A stretch of 64,000 bases of DNA, from the NCBI GenBank assembly GCA_016709845.1, contig JADJMA010000006.1, positions 166,963 through 230,962 of the forward strand, given 5' to 3'. This stretch comes from Flammeovirgaceae bacterium. Lineage in GTDB: Bacteria > Bacteroidota > Bacteroidia > Cytophagales > Cyclobacteriaceae. Below are positions 46,759 through 55,521 of this stretch, in pieces. The notes under the pieces were generated by a model. That model was not told the origin of the DNA. It worked only from the letters and a program-made list of their open reading frames with translations, and did no database searches. The translations under genes were made by a program, and so were the position numbers. Within the stretch, counting starts at the first letter, position 1, and every line of letters begins with the position of its first letter.

Positions 46759-47993
46759 CTTTTAAAATCAAAAGTAACATTCAGCGTAAGCACTTCATTC
46801 TTTCTCTTAACCTTTACGGATGTAGTTTGGCCTTTCTCAAATTTACCTAAGGCATCCATATAGTTTTGAATGTCCTTAATGGGGTATTCTCCAATCTGAA
46901 TAATAATATCACCTGTTTCAATTCCAGCTTTTTGTGCCGGACGGCCTTCGGTAACTCCATCAACCAATAAACCGGCTGCATCCGAGGTATAACTTGGCAT
47001 CACACCCAGTGTTACTTTAAACGACCGAGAAGAATCCATCGATTTGTTTTTAGTTTCCAGAAACGCCAGCTTGGGTTCGTCATTTAATTTTTCAATCAAC
47101 GCAGTAATCAGTTCCAAAACTTCTTTTTCTCCGGCATAATTAATTTTATCCCAATCATCAGAAGGTTTGTGATAGTCGCTGTGCGATCCGGTGAAGAAAT
47201 GTAATACGGGAATATTCTTTAAGTAAAAGGAGGTGTGATCGGAGGGACCTATTCCGGACGAATCGGTTTTAATAGAAAGTTGTGTTCCGGAAATGCTTTT
47301 CAATGCAGGTTCCCAAACCGGACTGGTTCCTGTACCACTGACAGAGATACTTTTCGTGGTAGGATTTAGTCTTCCAATCATATCCATATTGATCATGTAG
47401 TTCACTTGATTCAAGTCAAGGGTGGGATGTTCATTAAAATATTTTGATCCAAACAGACCTAACTCTTCCCCGCTAAAACAGATAAAAAGAAAATTGCTTT
47501 TCTCTTTCACTTTGTTTGTAGAAAAGTAACGAGCAAGCTCAAGCACTCCGGCCACGCCCGAGGCATTGTCATCGGCTCCGTTATGAATTTTTCCTGCCGG
47601 GTTTGCATCTAATGAACCTCCATTTTCGCCTAAGCCTAAATGATCGAAGTGTGCACCAATTATAATTGTATTAGATGCCTGATTATCTAAGTATGCAACT
47701 ACATTATGGCCTGTGCCTTCTGTGCCCGTGCCATGCATACCTCCTTTAAAGGGAAATGATTGTTCGAATGTTGACGATTCTCCTTTTGGCGTAAGATTTA
47801 ATTTTTTGAATTGCTTTTCGATGTACTCCATGGCCATCTTCTCTCCTTCCGATCCGGTTTGGCGGCCTTGCATCGTATCGTCTGATAAAACTTTGATATG
47901 GCCTTTAAGATTTTTTTCCTCAATCTTTTGGCTAAAGGCCGAATAAGAAACGGTGATTGAAAGGAAAAACAAAAGAAGGTTACGGGTTTTCAT
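46755..47993 (-). CDS. Secreted M28 zinc aminopeptidase with PDZ domain
   Basis: About 412 residues. Signal peptide MKTRNLLLFFLSITVSYSAFSQ, then a short protease-associated stretch and the M28 catalytic domain. Zinc ligands and catalytic residues are visible: IIGAHFDHLGLG (His, Asp), GADDNASGVAGVLELA (bridging Asp), CFSGEELGLFGS (general-base Glu and ligand Glu), NMDMIGRL (Asp) and SDHTSFYLK (His). The C-terminal quarter is a PDZ domain (LLVDGVTEGRPAQKAGI, GDIIIQIGEYPI). This M28 plus PDZ layout is common in Bacteroidetes. Intact frame. Confidence 0.92.
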   Translation of the reverse strand: MKTRNLLLFFLSITVSYSAFSQKIEEKNLKGHIKVLSDDTMQGRQTGSEGEKMAMEYIEKQFKKLNLTPKGESSTFEQSFPFKGGMHGTGTEGTGHNVVAYLDNQASNTIIIGAHFDHLGLGENGGSLDANPAGKIHNGADDNASGVAGVLELARYFSTNKVKEKSNFLFICFSGEELGLFGSKYFNEHPTLDLNQVNYMINMDMIGRLNPTTKSISVSGTGTSPVWEPALKSISGTQLSIKTDSSGIGPSDHTSFYLKNIPVLHFFTGSHSDYHKPSDDWDKINYAGEKEVLELITALIEKLNDEPKLAFLETKNKSMDSSRSFKVTLGVMPSYTSDAAGLLVDGVTEGRPAQKAGIETGDIIIQIGEYPIKDIQNYMDALGKFEKGQTTSVKVKRKNEVLTLNVTFDFKS

Positions 47994-48059
47994 AGGTTGC
48001 TAATTAAATCAGTTGCAAAGTAAATCCCATTTGCTCTACAAAGTGACGACATCAGGATT

Positions 48060-48094
48060 TTTTTACCGAAATCAAACCAAACCTCGTAATTTTG
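48060..48094 (+). promoter_or_regulatory. Possible promoter of universal stress protein gene
   Basis: TAATTTTG at 48087-48094 matches the -7 box TAnnTTTG exactly; a T-run at 48058-48064 lies near the -33 position. The start codon is at 48118. Confidence 0.3.
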
Positions 48095-48117
48095 CATTCG
48101 ACTAACCAACTATCGAA

Positions 48118-48944
48118 ATGAAAGGACCTAACATTGTAATGCTTACCGATTTTCGCCCTTATCAAAAGTGGCTTTGCAGTACGCACTAAAATGGCTGCTC
48201 CACTGGAAGCGAACTTTACCATTTTAAATATTGTGCGGATTGATGGTATACCAAAAGCCAATTTAAGAATGAAGCATATTGAGAAGTCGGTTGCTCAGAT
48301 TTCACAAGAAGAAGGTAATAATTTGGTGGCCGAACTGCGCAAGCAAGTAAAGGGAAACTACGCCCTTGAATTTAAGCCAGTGAAAGCACGCACTGTTTCG
48401 GAGATGGTAAGAAAATATGTCGCTAAACATCCCACCAACATGGTGGTGATGGGTTTACAAGGGGCTTCGGCTATGAAGAAGGCTCGCTTAGGCGGAACCA
48501 CTGTTTCGGTTATTGATGAATGCCCCGTACCCGTTTTGGCTATTCCTGCATTGGCCAACTTTCAGAACTTAAAGCATATTGTCTATGCTTCTGATCTAAA
48601 AAATATTCAGAAAGAACTTGACATGATTGTTGAATTCGCGAAAATATTTGGATCCGCGGTTCACATGATTCACGTAGCGCCAATTATGGATAAAAAGTAG
48701 ATGCTTCGATTCAAGCTGTGGAAGAGGCTATTCAAAAATGAATTACGACAAGTTGGATTTTAAATTGATTTTGGAGGAAGATATTACCATGGCCATTGCC
48801 GGGTACATCAAAGCAACCAAAGCTGATCTGCTTACGACCTTCACACACAAGCTTAGTCTGGAAGAAAAAATCTTTGGCCGGAGTGTTACTCGTAAAGTTG
48901 CCTATCAGGCAATCACTCCACTGCTGGCGATTAAGCGGAAATAG
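48118..48944 (+). CDS. Universal stress protein, tandem UspA-type (frameshifted)
   Basis: About 275 residues with two Usp-like halves. The start MKGPNIVMLTDF runs, after a shift near 48162, into SPLSKVALQYALKMAAP. The first half ends in VVMGLQGASAMKKARLGGT and VSVIDECPVPVLAIP; a second half begins LKHIVYASDLKNIQKELDMI. Shifts at the A5 run near 48697 and the A5 run near 48738 continue it to VDASIQAVEEAIQK, DLLTTFTHKLSLEEKIFGR and TPLLAIKRK. The ATP-loop G-x2-G-x9-G(S/T) is recognisable only partly. Usp proteins help cells endure stress or starvation; the partner is unknown. Convergent with asnS. Confidence 0.75.
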
Positions 48945-48949
48945 AATGA

Positions 48950-50387
48950 TTAAAACTCCGCATTTCCCGGAAACCTCGGGAACGGAATAACATCGCGGAT
49001 ATTGGTCATGCCGGTAACAAATAGCATCAGGCGTTCGAAGCCAAGCCCAAAACCACTGTGTGGTGCCGAGCCAAACTTGCGCAAATCCAGATACCACCAC
49101 AATTCTTTTTCGGGGAGATTCATTTCTTTAATGCGCGTTAGCAAGCGGTCGTAGCGTTCTTCACGTTGCGAACCCCCAATAATTTCTCCGATACCGGGAA
49201 ACAATACATCCATGGCAGCAACCGTTTTGTTATCTTCATTCTGCCGCATGTAAAATGCTTTGATGTCCTTGGGATAGTTGTAAAGAATTACCGGTTTCTT
49301 AAAATGCTTCTCAACCAGGTAGCGTTCATGCTCCGATTGTAAATCAACACCCCATGAATCGATCAGGTATTGAAATTTCTTTTTCTTATTTGGATTGGAA
49401 TTTTTCAGAATGTCAATTGCTTCTGTATAACTAAGTTTTTGAAATTCATTTTCGGTTACAAATTTCAATCGATCAAGTAAACTTAATTCACTGCGCTGAT
49501 CTTGTGGTTTGGTTGCTTCTTCATCCAATCCACGCTTGTTTAAAAATTCTAAATCTTCGGCACAATTGTCTAACGCATATTTTACAAGGTATTGTAACAG
49601 GTCTGTGGCCAACTGCATGTTATCCTGAATATCATAGAAGGCCATCTCGGGCTCTATCATCCAAAACTCGGCAAGGTGTCGCGTTGTATTTGAATTTTCA
49701 GCACGGAAAGTTGGACCGAAAGTATAAATCTCACTTAAAGCTAACGCATAGGTTTCACCCTCTAATTGACCGGACACTGTAAGGTTCGTTTCCTTGCCAA
49801 AGAAATCTTCTTTGTGGTTGATATGTCCTTGCTCATCAAGGGGAGGATTTTCGGGACTTAAAGTTGTAACGCGAAACATGGCCCCGGCACCTTCGGCATC
49901 CGAACCGGTAATAATAGGTGTATGGATGTAAAAGAAACCACGATCGTTAAAAAATTTATGAATTGCGAAGGCCATAGCATGGCGCACGCGCATCACCGCT
50001 CCAAACGTGTTCGTGCGCGAACGTAGATGGGCGATTTCACGAAGATATTCCAGACTGGGTTTGTTCTTTAATTGTAAAGGATAAGCTTCTGCATCGCAGT
50101 CGCCCAGAATTCTGAAGTTCTGTAACTTTTACCTCAACAGCCTGTCCTTTACCCATAGACTCTATTAAAACACCCGTAACGGATATGCAAGCTCCTGTGG
50201 TAATCCGTTTCAACGTGCCTTCATCCAGTGAATTAAGTTCTACTACGGCTTGCAGGTTTTGTATGGTAGATCCATCATTTATGGAAATGAATTGACTATT
50301 TCGAAATGTGCGTACCCAGCCCTCTACTTTGACAGTTTGTCCGGCAGGGCTGGTGGCCAATAAACCTTTAATCTTAGATCGTTTCAT
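48950..50387 (-). CDS. asnS: Asparaginyl-tRNA synthetase (frameshifted)
   Basis: Class II enzyme charging tRNA-Asn. The ATG at 50387 (MKRSKIKGLLATSPAG) starts the OB-fold anticodon domain (VKVEGWVRTFRNSQFISINDG). A shift near 50108 joins VTELQ to LGDCDAEAYPLQLKNKPS. Motif 2 is FGPTFRAENSNTTRHLAEF, motif 3 GFGLGFERLMLFVTGM, and the end is RDVIPFPRFPGNAEF, diagnostic for AsnRS. An insertion of about 80 residues (LKNSNPNKKKKFQYLIDSW) between motifs 2 and 3 occurs in Bacteroidetes enzymes. Rejoined length is about 478 residues. As an essential gene, its frameshift is probably a sequencing error. Confidence 0.93.
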
Positions 50388-50548
50388 AATAACCGAAATT
50401 GGGATCGCAAAAAACGTCATTTTGAGATTTTAATCAAAATCAAGTTTCAGAATCTAAACTTCCACTCCGATTAATGATTTAAATTGAAATTGAGGGGCTT
50501 AAGTCGCTTTTTACTGAAACACTGAATTGGTAACTTTACCACAATCTT

Positions 50549-52021
50549 ATGCAGAAACTAAGTTTACATCAGAGTCTTCAACAAAAGCTATCTCCTCAGC
50601 AGATTCAGTTTATCAAATTGCTGCAGGTGCCTACAGCCGAATTAGAAAACCGTATCGAGGAGGAGTTGGAAATTAATCCGGTTTTGGAAGAGGGTGCCGA
50701 TGAGCAAGAGGAGGAAGATAAAAATGACCCTTCTGATGAACCCACCGAAGAGAAAACAGAAACGATTTCCTCGCAAGAGGATATTGATATTAAGGATTAC
50801 CTCCGCGATGACGACTATAATAGCTATAAAACGCAAACGGATGGTGATGGCGATGATGATGACGATCGGGAGATGCCTATACCCATGGGTACATCGCTTC
50901 ATGAAACCCTTACCACCCAGCTTGGGTTTCTTGGTCTTAACGATCGCGAGTTAACGATTGGTAAACAATTGATCGGCAGCATTGAGGGCGATGGCTACAT
51001 CAGGCGCGATCTGGAGTCCATCGTGAATGACCTTGCCTTCTCTCAAAATCTTGATACTAATCTTGAAGAAGTTGAAATAATTCTGAAGCGCATTCAATCC
51101 TTCGATCCGGCTGGCATTGCTGCTCGTAATTTACAAGAGTGCTTATTGTTGCAACTTGAACGCATGGATGACGGTCAGGATGTTGATGTAATTGTAGGTA
51201 AGCGCATCATTCAGGAATGCTACGAAGAGTTCACTAAAAAGCATTATGCCAAGATCCTTAAAAAGTTGGATTTGGATGATGAGGAATATATTAAAGATGC
51301 TATTGAGTTAATAGTGCGGTTAAACCCAAAGCCGGGTGGAGAATTGAATACCGGCATGGCCAAAAATCAATATGTAATTCCGGATTTTATTCTTTCCAAC
51401 AACAATGGAAAACTTGAACTCGCTTTAAATTCGCGCAACGCTCCAGAGTTGCGGATTAGCCGTTCGTACTCTGAAATGTTTAAAGCGTATGATAAGGGAG
51501 ATAAGAAGGATAAAAAATTAAAAGAGGCTGTTTCGTTTGTGAAGCAAAAACTGGATGCAGCCAAATGGTTTATTGATGCAATCAAGCAGCGTCAACACAC
51601 GCTTTTGCGAACCATGCGTGCGATAGTAGATTTTCAATTTGATTATTTTCTGGAAGGCGATGAAACAAAACTCCGCCCCATGATTTTGAAAGACATAGCA
51701 CTGATTATAAGCATGGATATCTCTACGGTAAGCCGCGTGGCCAGTAGTAAAACTGTGCAAACAGACTTTGGGGTTTTTCCCCTCAAATATTTTTTCTCAG
51801 AAGGCATTACAACAGATTCAGGTGAAGAAGTAAGCAGTCGTGAGGTTAAACAGATCATTAAGGATCTGATTGAAGTGGAGGATAAAAACAAACCTTTTTC
51901 GGACGACAAGCTGGAAGATTTGTTAAATGAAAAGGGATATAATATCGCGAGACGAACCGTGGCCAAATACAGAGAGCAACTAAATATTCCGGTGGCTCGT
52001 TTACGAAAAGAAATGCGGTGA
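50549..52021 (+). CDS. rpoN: RNA polymerase sigma-54 factor
   Basis: A 490-residue alternative sigma factor that needs an AAA+ activator. Region I at the start is Gln-rich (SLHQSLQQKLSPQQIQFIKL) with ELENRIEEELEINPVLEEG. Region II is very acidic (EEDKNDPSDEPTEEK; TDGDGDDDDDREM). Core-binding region: ALIISMDISTVSRVASSKTV (helix-turn-helix). The RpoN box ARRTVAKYRE is near the C-terminus, followed by NIPVARLRKEMR. No enhancer-binding activator lies in this window. A possible TAACTTTA -7 box is 10 bases before the ATG. Its stop overlaps the start of the next gene by four bases. Intact. Confidence 0.95.
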   Translation: MQKLSLHQSLQQKLSPQQIQFIKLLQVPTAELENRIEEELEINPVLEEGADEQEEEDKNDPSDEPTEEKTETISSQEDIDIKDYLRDDDYNSYKTQTDGDGDDDDDREMPIPMGTSLHETLTTQLGFLGLNDRELTIGKQLIGSIEGDGYIRRDLESIVNDLAFSQNLDTNLEEVEIILKRIQSFDPAGIAARNLQECLLLQLERMDDGQDVDVIVGKRIIQECYEEFTKKHYAKILKKLDLDDEEYIKDAIELIVRLNPKPGGELNTGMAKNQYVIPDFILSNNNGKLELALNSRNAPELRISRSYSEMFKAYDKGDKKDKKLKEAVSFVKQKLDAAKWFIDAIKQRQHTLLRTMRAIVDFQFDYFLEGDETKLRPMILKDIALIISMDISTVSRVASSKTVQTDFGVFPLKYFFSEGITTDSGEEVSSREVKQIIKDLIEVEDKNKPFSDDKLEDLLNEKGYNIARRTVAKYREQLNIPVARLRKEMR

Positions 52022-52632
52022 GAATACTAGCTATAATTATTTCGATAATTTTTCATCCCTTATTGCTCACTACCTATCTGGTAATGCTATTAGGTTACTA
52101 CTTTCCATCGATGCTGATGATCGCTCCCGAGAACTTTAAAATAATTCTGGCTTTTGTTTTTTGCTTTACATTTTTACTTCCAGCGGTAAACATGCTGATG
52201 TTTAAATTATTCGGTACCATATCCAGTTACACACTGGATTCTCGCAAAGAACGAATTATACCCTTTCTGGCTATTTCAATAATTTATGTGGTCACTACAT
52301 TTTTGTTTTATAACAAGCTAAGGTTCTCCCAAAACTTTAATTATTTAATTTTATTAGTAACCGTACTGGTTGTGGTATCTGCAGCGCTTACTCTGCTTTA
52401 TAAGGTCAGCGTTCATAGCTTGGCGGTATGGGGCGCTATCGGTATTATCCTTCCATTAAATAAAGCGTTAGAACAATCTTATTTGCTTTGGCCCACGGCC
52501 ATCGCTTTAGTAATTGCCGGAGTGGTTATGGCATCAAGGCTTTATTTAAATTCACATACCCCGCGGCAAGTGTTGGTAGGTAGTTTAGTGGGTTTTTCAA
52601 TTGGGTTTTTAGGTATCATCTTTTTATTTTAA
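52018..52632 (+). CDS. PAP2-like membrane protein
   Basis: A 204-residue inner-membrane protein with about six hydrophobic segments. It has a degenerate phosphatidic-acid-phosphatase signature: K-x6-P in SRKERIIPFLAISI, SVHSLAVWGAIG, and SRLYLNSHTPRQVLVGSLVG (Ser-Arg-x5-His). The central PSGH motif is not canonical (SVHS), so catalysis is doubtful. Many Bacteroidetes have such proteins after rpoN or with lipid genes. ATGA-type overlap with rpoN and 5 bases to the enoyl-CoA hydratase suggest one operon. Confidence 0.65.
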   Translation: MRILAIIISIIFHPLLLTTYLVMLLGYYFPSMLMIAPENFKIILAFVFCFTFLLPAVNMLMFKLFGTISSYTLDSRKERIIPFLAISIIYVVTTFLFYNKLRFSQNFNYLILLVTVLVVVSAALTLLYKVSVHSLAVWGAIGIILPLNKALEQSYLLWPTAIALVIAGVVMASRLYLNSHTPRQVLVGSLVGFSIGFLGIIFLF

Positions 52633-52636
52633 TGCC

Positions 52637-53419
52637 ATGGACTTTCAATTTCTGAAATATGAAGTTGCTGCGGGCGTGGCAACCATTACGCTTAACCGAC
52701 CTGAAGTTTATAATGCGTTAAATGATGGCATTACCTATGAACTTCAAGATGCATTCAAAGCGGTGGGTAAAGATGAACAAGTGCGCGTAGTTGTGCTGAC
52801 AGGAGCTGGTAAAGCCTTTTGTTCCGGACAGGATTTGAAAGCGGTTGCCGGTGCGGAAAAAAGATCGTTCATGGAATCAATTTCAAAACGATACAATCCA
52901 ATCATTCGCTCCATGCGCGCTTTACCTAAGCCAATAATTTGCCGACTCAATGGTGTTGCTGCTGGTGCGGGTTGTTCTTTTGCCCTGGCGTGCGATATGA
53001 TAGTTGCAACGGAAGAAGCCACGTTAATTGAAGTGTTTATTAACATTGGGCTGGTACCCGATTCCGGATCTTCTTACTTTTTACCGCGATTAGTGGGTAT
53101 GGCTAAGGCTTTTGAATTATGTTCTATGGGCAGTCGGGTAAAAGCAAGTGAAGCTTTGCAGTTAGGTCTCATCAATCGGGTAACGGCAGCGGATCAATTA
53201 GATGTGGTGGTTAAAGAATACACAGATTATTTCGCACAGGCGCCTACCAAATCTATTGGTCTTATTAAAAAGATGCTGAATAAATCAAGCATCTCCGGTT
53301 TAAATGAAATGTTGGAGTATGAAACCTATTGCCAAGAGATTGCTGGAACCTACAACGACTATAAAGAAGGAGTCACCGCTTTTCTTGAAAAGCGGAAACC
53401 CGTATTTAAAGGCACGTAA
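52637..53419 (+). CDS. Enoyl-CoA hydratase/isomerase, PaaG-like
   Basis: A 260-residue crotonase-fold enzyme. The oxyanion-hole segments are GAGKAFCSGQDLKAVAG and RLNGVAAGAGCSFALACD; the catalytic Asp is in NIGLVPDSGSSYFLP, the pattern of PaaG, which isomerises the ring-epoxide or unsaturated acyl-CoA in phenylacetate breakdown. No other paa genes are in view, so its substrate could be another acyl-CoA. Start ATG at 52637. Intact, apparently co-transcribed with rpoN and the PAP2-like gene. Confidence 0.85.
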   Translation: MDFQFLKYEVAAGVATITLNRPEVYNALNDGITYELQDAFKAVGKDEQVRVVVLTGAGKAFCSGQDLKAVAGAEKRSFMESISKRYNPIIRSMRALPKPIICRLNGVAAGAGCSFALACDMIVATEEATLIEVFINIGLVPDSGSSYFLPRLVGMAKAFELCSMGSRVKASEALQLGLINRVTAADQLDVVVKEYTDYFAQAPTKSIGLIKKMLNKSSISGLNEMLEYETYCQEIAGTYNDYKEGVTAFLEKRKPVFKGT

Positions 53420-54171
53420 TTAAAATCCGTTTATTGAGATACCGTATGTCAAGGTATTAAAATCGGCCCCTAAAGGTCCTTTACCTTTCTCAAACATGTT
53501 GGAAAGATTGTAGAATGAAAACAGAGTAATACTTCCAACGCCTATTCGGGCATAAATTCCGTATCTAAGCCGATTAAGTCCAAGGGGTGATTTATACTTG
53601 TCTTTAACCGTTTCACCTTTGTCCTCAAGCTTTACTTTCCGGAAGGAGTCATAGAGATACCCAATACGACCACCCAGCGCTACATTAAAACTTCTCGAAA
53701 TGTCTTCAGGTTTAGTATCAAACCGGATGTCAATTGGAATTTCAATATAATTAGCTACTAACATAGATTTACTAGCCAACGAAGGATAGATTCTTTCCGG
53801 GCTAAGCAAATTGTACTGTTCCACCTGATCTAAAGAGGTCGCACCTCCTGGATAACTATCTAACTCAACGGTATCAATAAGTGTTGCGCCATTTTTAAAC
53901 TTCCAACGCTCCAAACTAAGGCCAATACCGGGTTTAAACTAAATTTTGAGCGGCCAAACCGCATAGAATATTGATAGTATAAATTGACCGTGCGGGATCC
54001 CCACCAACCTTGTTTCCAGGTACTGGGTGGGTTAATGGCTTGGTTAACACCTATGTCAACCATAAATGTTCCTGGAATGTTGGGCCTAGCCGTTTTCTTT
54101 ACCGGCTCATCTTGGCCAAAAGAGAAGATGGATACCAACACAAAGAGAACCAAACTCACTATTTTTTTCAT
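53420..54171 (-). CDS. Outer-membrane beta-barrel protein (frameshifted)
   Basis: About 250 residues. Signal peptide MKKIVSLVLFVLVSIFSFGQ, then a short linker (TARPNIPGTFMVDIGVNQA) and alternating strands (SRTVNLYYQYSMRFGRSKFS, ANYIEIPIDIRFDTK, ALGGRIGYLYDSFRK), ending in the aromatic-terminated strand TYGISINGF. A frameshift near 53935 joins the parts (FKPGIGLSLERWKFKNGA). It matches the general PorT/OMP_b-brl type of Bacteroidetes; no specific function can be read. The ORF start ATG at 54171 gives the signal peptide. Downstream is the enoyl-CoA hydratase on the opposite strand. Confidence 0.7.
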
Positions 54172-54228
54172 CCGACCGGTTTTAAAGTACTAAACGGTTA
54201 AAATCAGGTTAATATTTCTGTTTGAAAT

Positions 54229-54264
54229 AAAAAACCTAACCCATTCAATTTGAGTTAGGATTTT
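54229..54264 (-). terminator. Intrinsic terminator downstream of tRNA-Arg
   Basis: Stem CCTAAC / GTTAGG with a 13-base loop; on the minus strand it is followed by TTTTTT and lies just after the tRNA. Confidence 0.75.
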
Positions 54265-54270
54265 AAAAAG

Positions 54271-54344
54271 TGAGCCTGGAGGGATTCAAACCCCCAACCT
54301 TCTGATCCGTAGTCAGATACTCTATTCAGTTAAGCTACAGGCCC
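54271..54344 (-). tRNA. tRNA-Arg (anticodon ACG)
   Basis: A 74-nt cloverleaf on the minus strand. The acceptor stem is GGGCCTG / CAGGCTC, followed by discriminator A. The D arm contains TAGCTTAACTGAATAGA, the anticodon loop is CTACGGA between TCTGA and TCAGA, and the T loop GTTTGAATC lies between GGGG-like arms. The CCA end is not encoded. ACG reads Arg CGN codons after deamination of A34. A terminator hairpin follows. Confidence 0.93.
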
Positions 54345-54418
54345 AAAATAGTCTGCAAAGGTAATTAAATAATGATTTTCACCAAAGATTGGGATATTTC
54401 CAATTATTGAAAATCACC

Positions 54419-54810
54419 TTAATCCAAAACAAAATTAACAGGCATTGTCATTCTAACCTTTACGGGTTTGCCTCGCTGCCTGCCGGGTTCCCATCGGGTT
54501 TGGATCAACACCCTCATGGCTTCAGTAGTAGTGCCAGTATCACGCCTGATGGAAGTCACGTTATTTTACTAATAAATTCAATCGTTGATGTTTTGGATTG
54601 GGGATCAGCATGTCTTTTTTCCCAACGCGAAATAACAATGAATACAACGATCAACGCGATGATTAAAAACAGAAAGGTAAAAATGCGTGTGACTAATTTG
54701 ATTCGTTTTTCTTCGCCATGTTGTTTTAATACGGCACCATAATTCCGGAACCGATCGCTTCCGCGAGCCGTCAGGCGTTGTCTTCGCAACCGGATTTCGT
54801 GCTTACCCAT
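54419..54810 (-). CDS. Small TonB-C-like membrane protein (frameshifted)
   Basis: About 130 residues: basic N-terminus (KHEIRLRRQRLTARG), one TM segment (IFTFLFLIIALIVVFIVIS), and a C-terminal part that resembles the TonB carboxy domain: TEAMRVLIQTRWEPG, then KPVKVRMTMPVNFVLD. A one-base shift near 54553 joins SKIT to VTSIRRDTGTTT. It starts 8 bases before the end of the ECF sigma gene, so the two are coupled. It is far smaller than usual TonB proteins and lacks a Pro-rich linker; it could be a mini-TonB or a membrane partner of the sigma factor. Confidence 0.6.
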
Positions 54811-55363
54811 TATACTTCAACTTTAAATTAAAATTTGTTCTTAATTTATCGAGCGCCCGATAGGTGCGCATCTTTGCTCCACTTTCGGTCATGTCAAGGA
54901 TAAAAGCAATTTCTTTAAAATCTTTATCTTCAAAAAAGCGCAGTTCCAAAACCTGAATCATATCGGTAGGCAACTCATTCATATACTTAATTAATCGCTC
55001 CACGAGTTCATCATCCCAACCTTCTGCGGTTTGCTCTACGAGTTCACGAACTTTTAGCTCTTCGATACTGAAAATTTTCTTGCCTTTATTTTTCCGATAA
55101 TGTTTGTTTATCTCATTGCCGGCAATTTTATAAAGCCAGGCTGAGAAGGGAAAGCCGCGGAATTCATATTTAGGAAGATTATTAAGCGCATTGACAAAAG
55201 TTTGTGAGCACAAGTCGCCTGCCAGTTCTTCATCATCGGTTTGTCGGAAAATAAAATTGAAAATCCGGTCAAAGTATTTCTCGTACAACTCTCCAAAAGC
55301 CTGCGGGTCTTTTTTGGATCGCTCCAGGGTTGCTAACTCTTTACGGATTTCTTCTTCCGTCAT
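54803..55363 (-). CDS. ECF-type RNA polymerase sigma factor
   Basis: A 186-residue group IV sigma factor. Region 2: DPQAFGELYEKYFDRIFNFI, CSQTFVNALNNLPKYE and the -10 binding helix FSAWLYKIAGNEINKHYRK. Region 4: MNELPTDMIQVLELRFFE, then DFKEIAFILDMTESGAKMRTYRALDKL (helix-turn-helix, when split). No classical anti-sigma with a zinc ligand follows; instead a small membrane protein with a TonB-like end overlaps its stop by eight bases. Target promoters are unknown. Intact. Confidence 0.9.
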   Translation of the reverse strand: MTEEEIRKELATLERSKKDPQAFGELYEKYFDRIFNFIFRQTDDEELAGDLCSQTFVNALNNLPKYEFRGFPFSAWLYKIAGNEINKHYRKNKGKKIFSIEELKVRELVEQTAEGWDDELVERLIKYMNELPTDMIQVLELRFFEDKDFKEIAFILDMTESGAKMRTYRALDKLRTNFNLKLKYNG

Positions 55364-55521
55364 GCGGGATTAATTTACGCCAACCGAATATAACCTAATA
55401 ATCCTTACAGCAATATAAAGTCACAACCAACTGTGCAGGCGGGTTGCCGTTCATTGATCTTATTTTGCATTCGCATTGGCTAATGTGTAGATTTCAGTTT
55501 ATTGCTAATCTCATCATAATT

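Noticed and set aside
50642..50954. Met/Arg-rich and hydrophobic open frames inside the acidic region of rpoN
   Set aside because: They arise from the GAT/GAA-rich codons of the rpoN acidic linker read out of frame.
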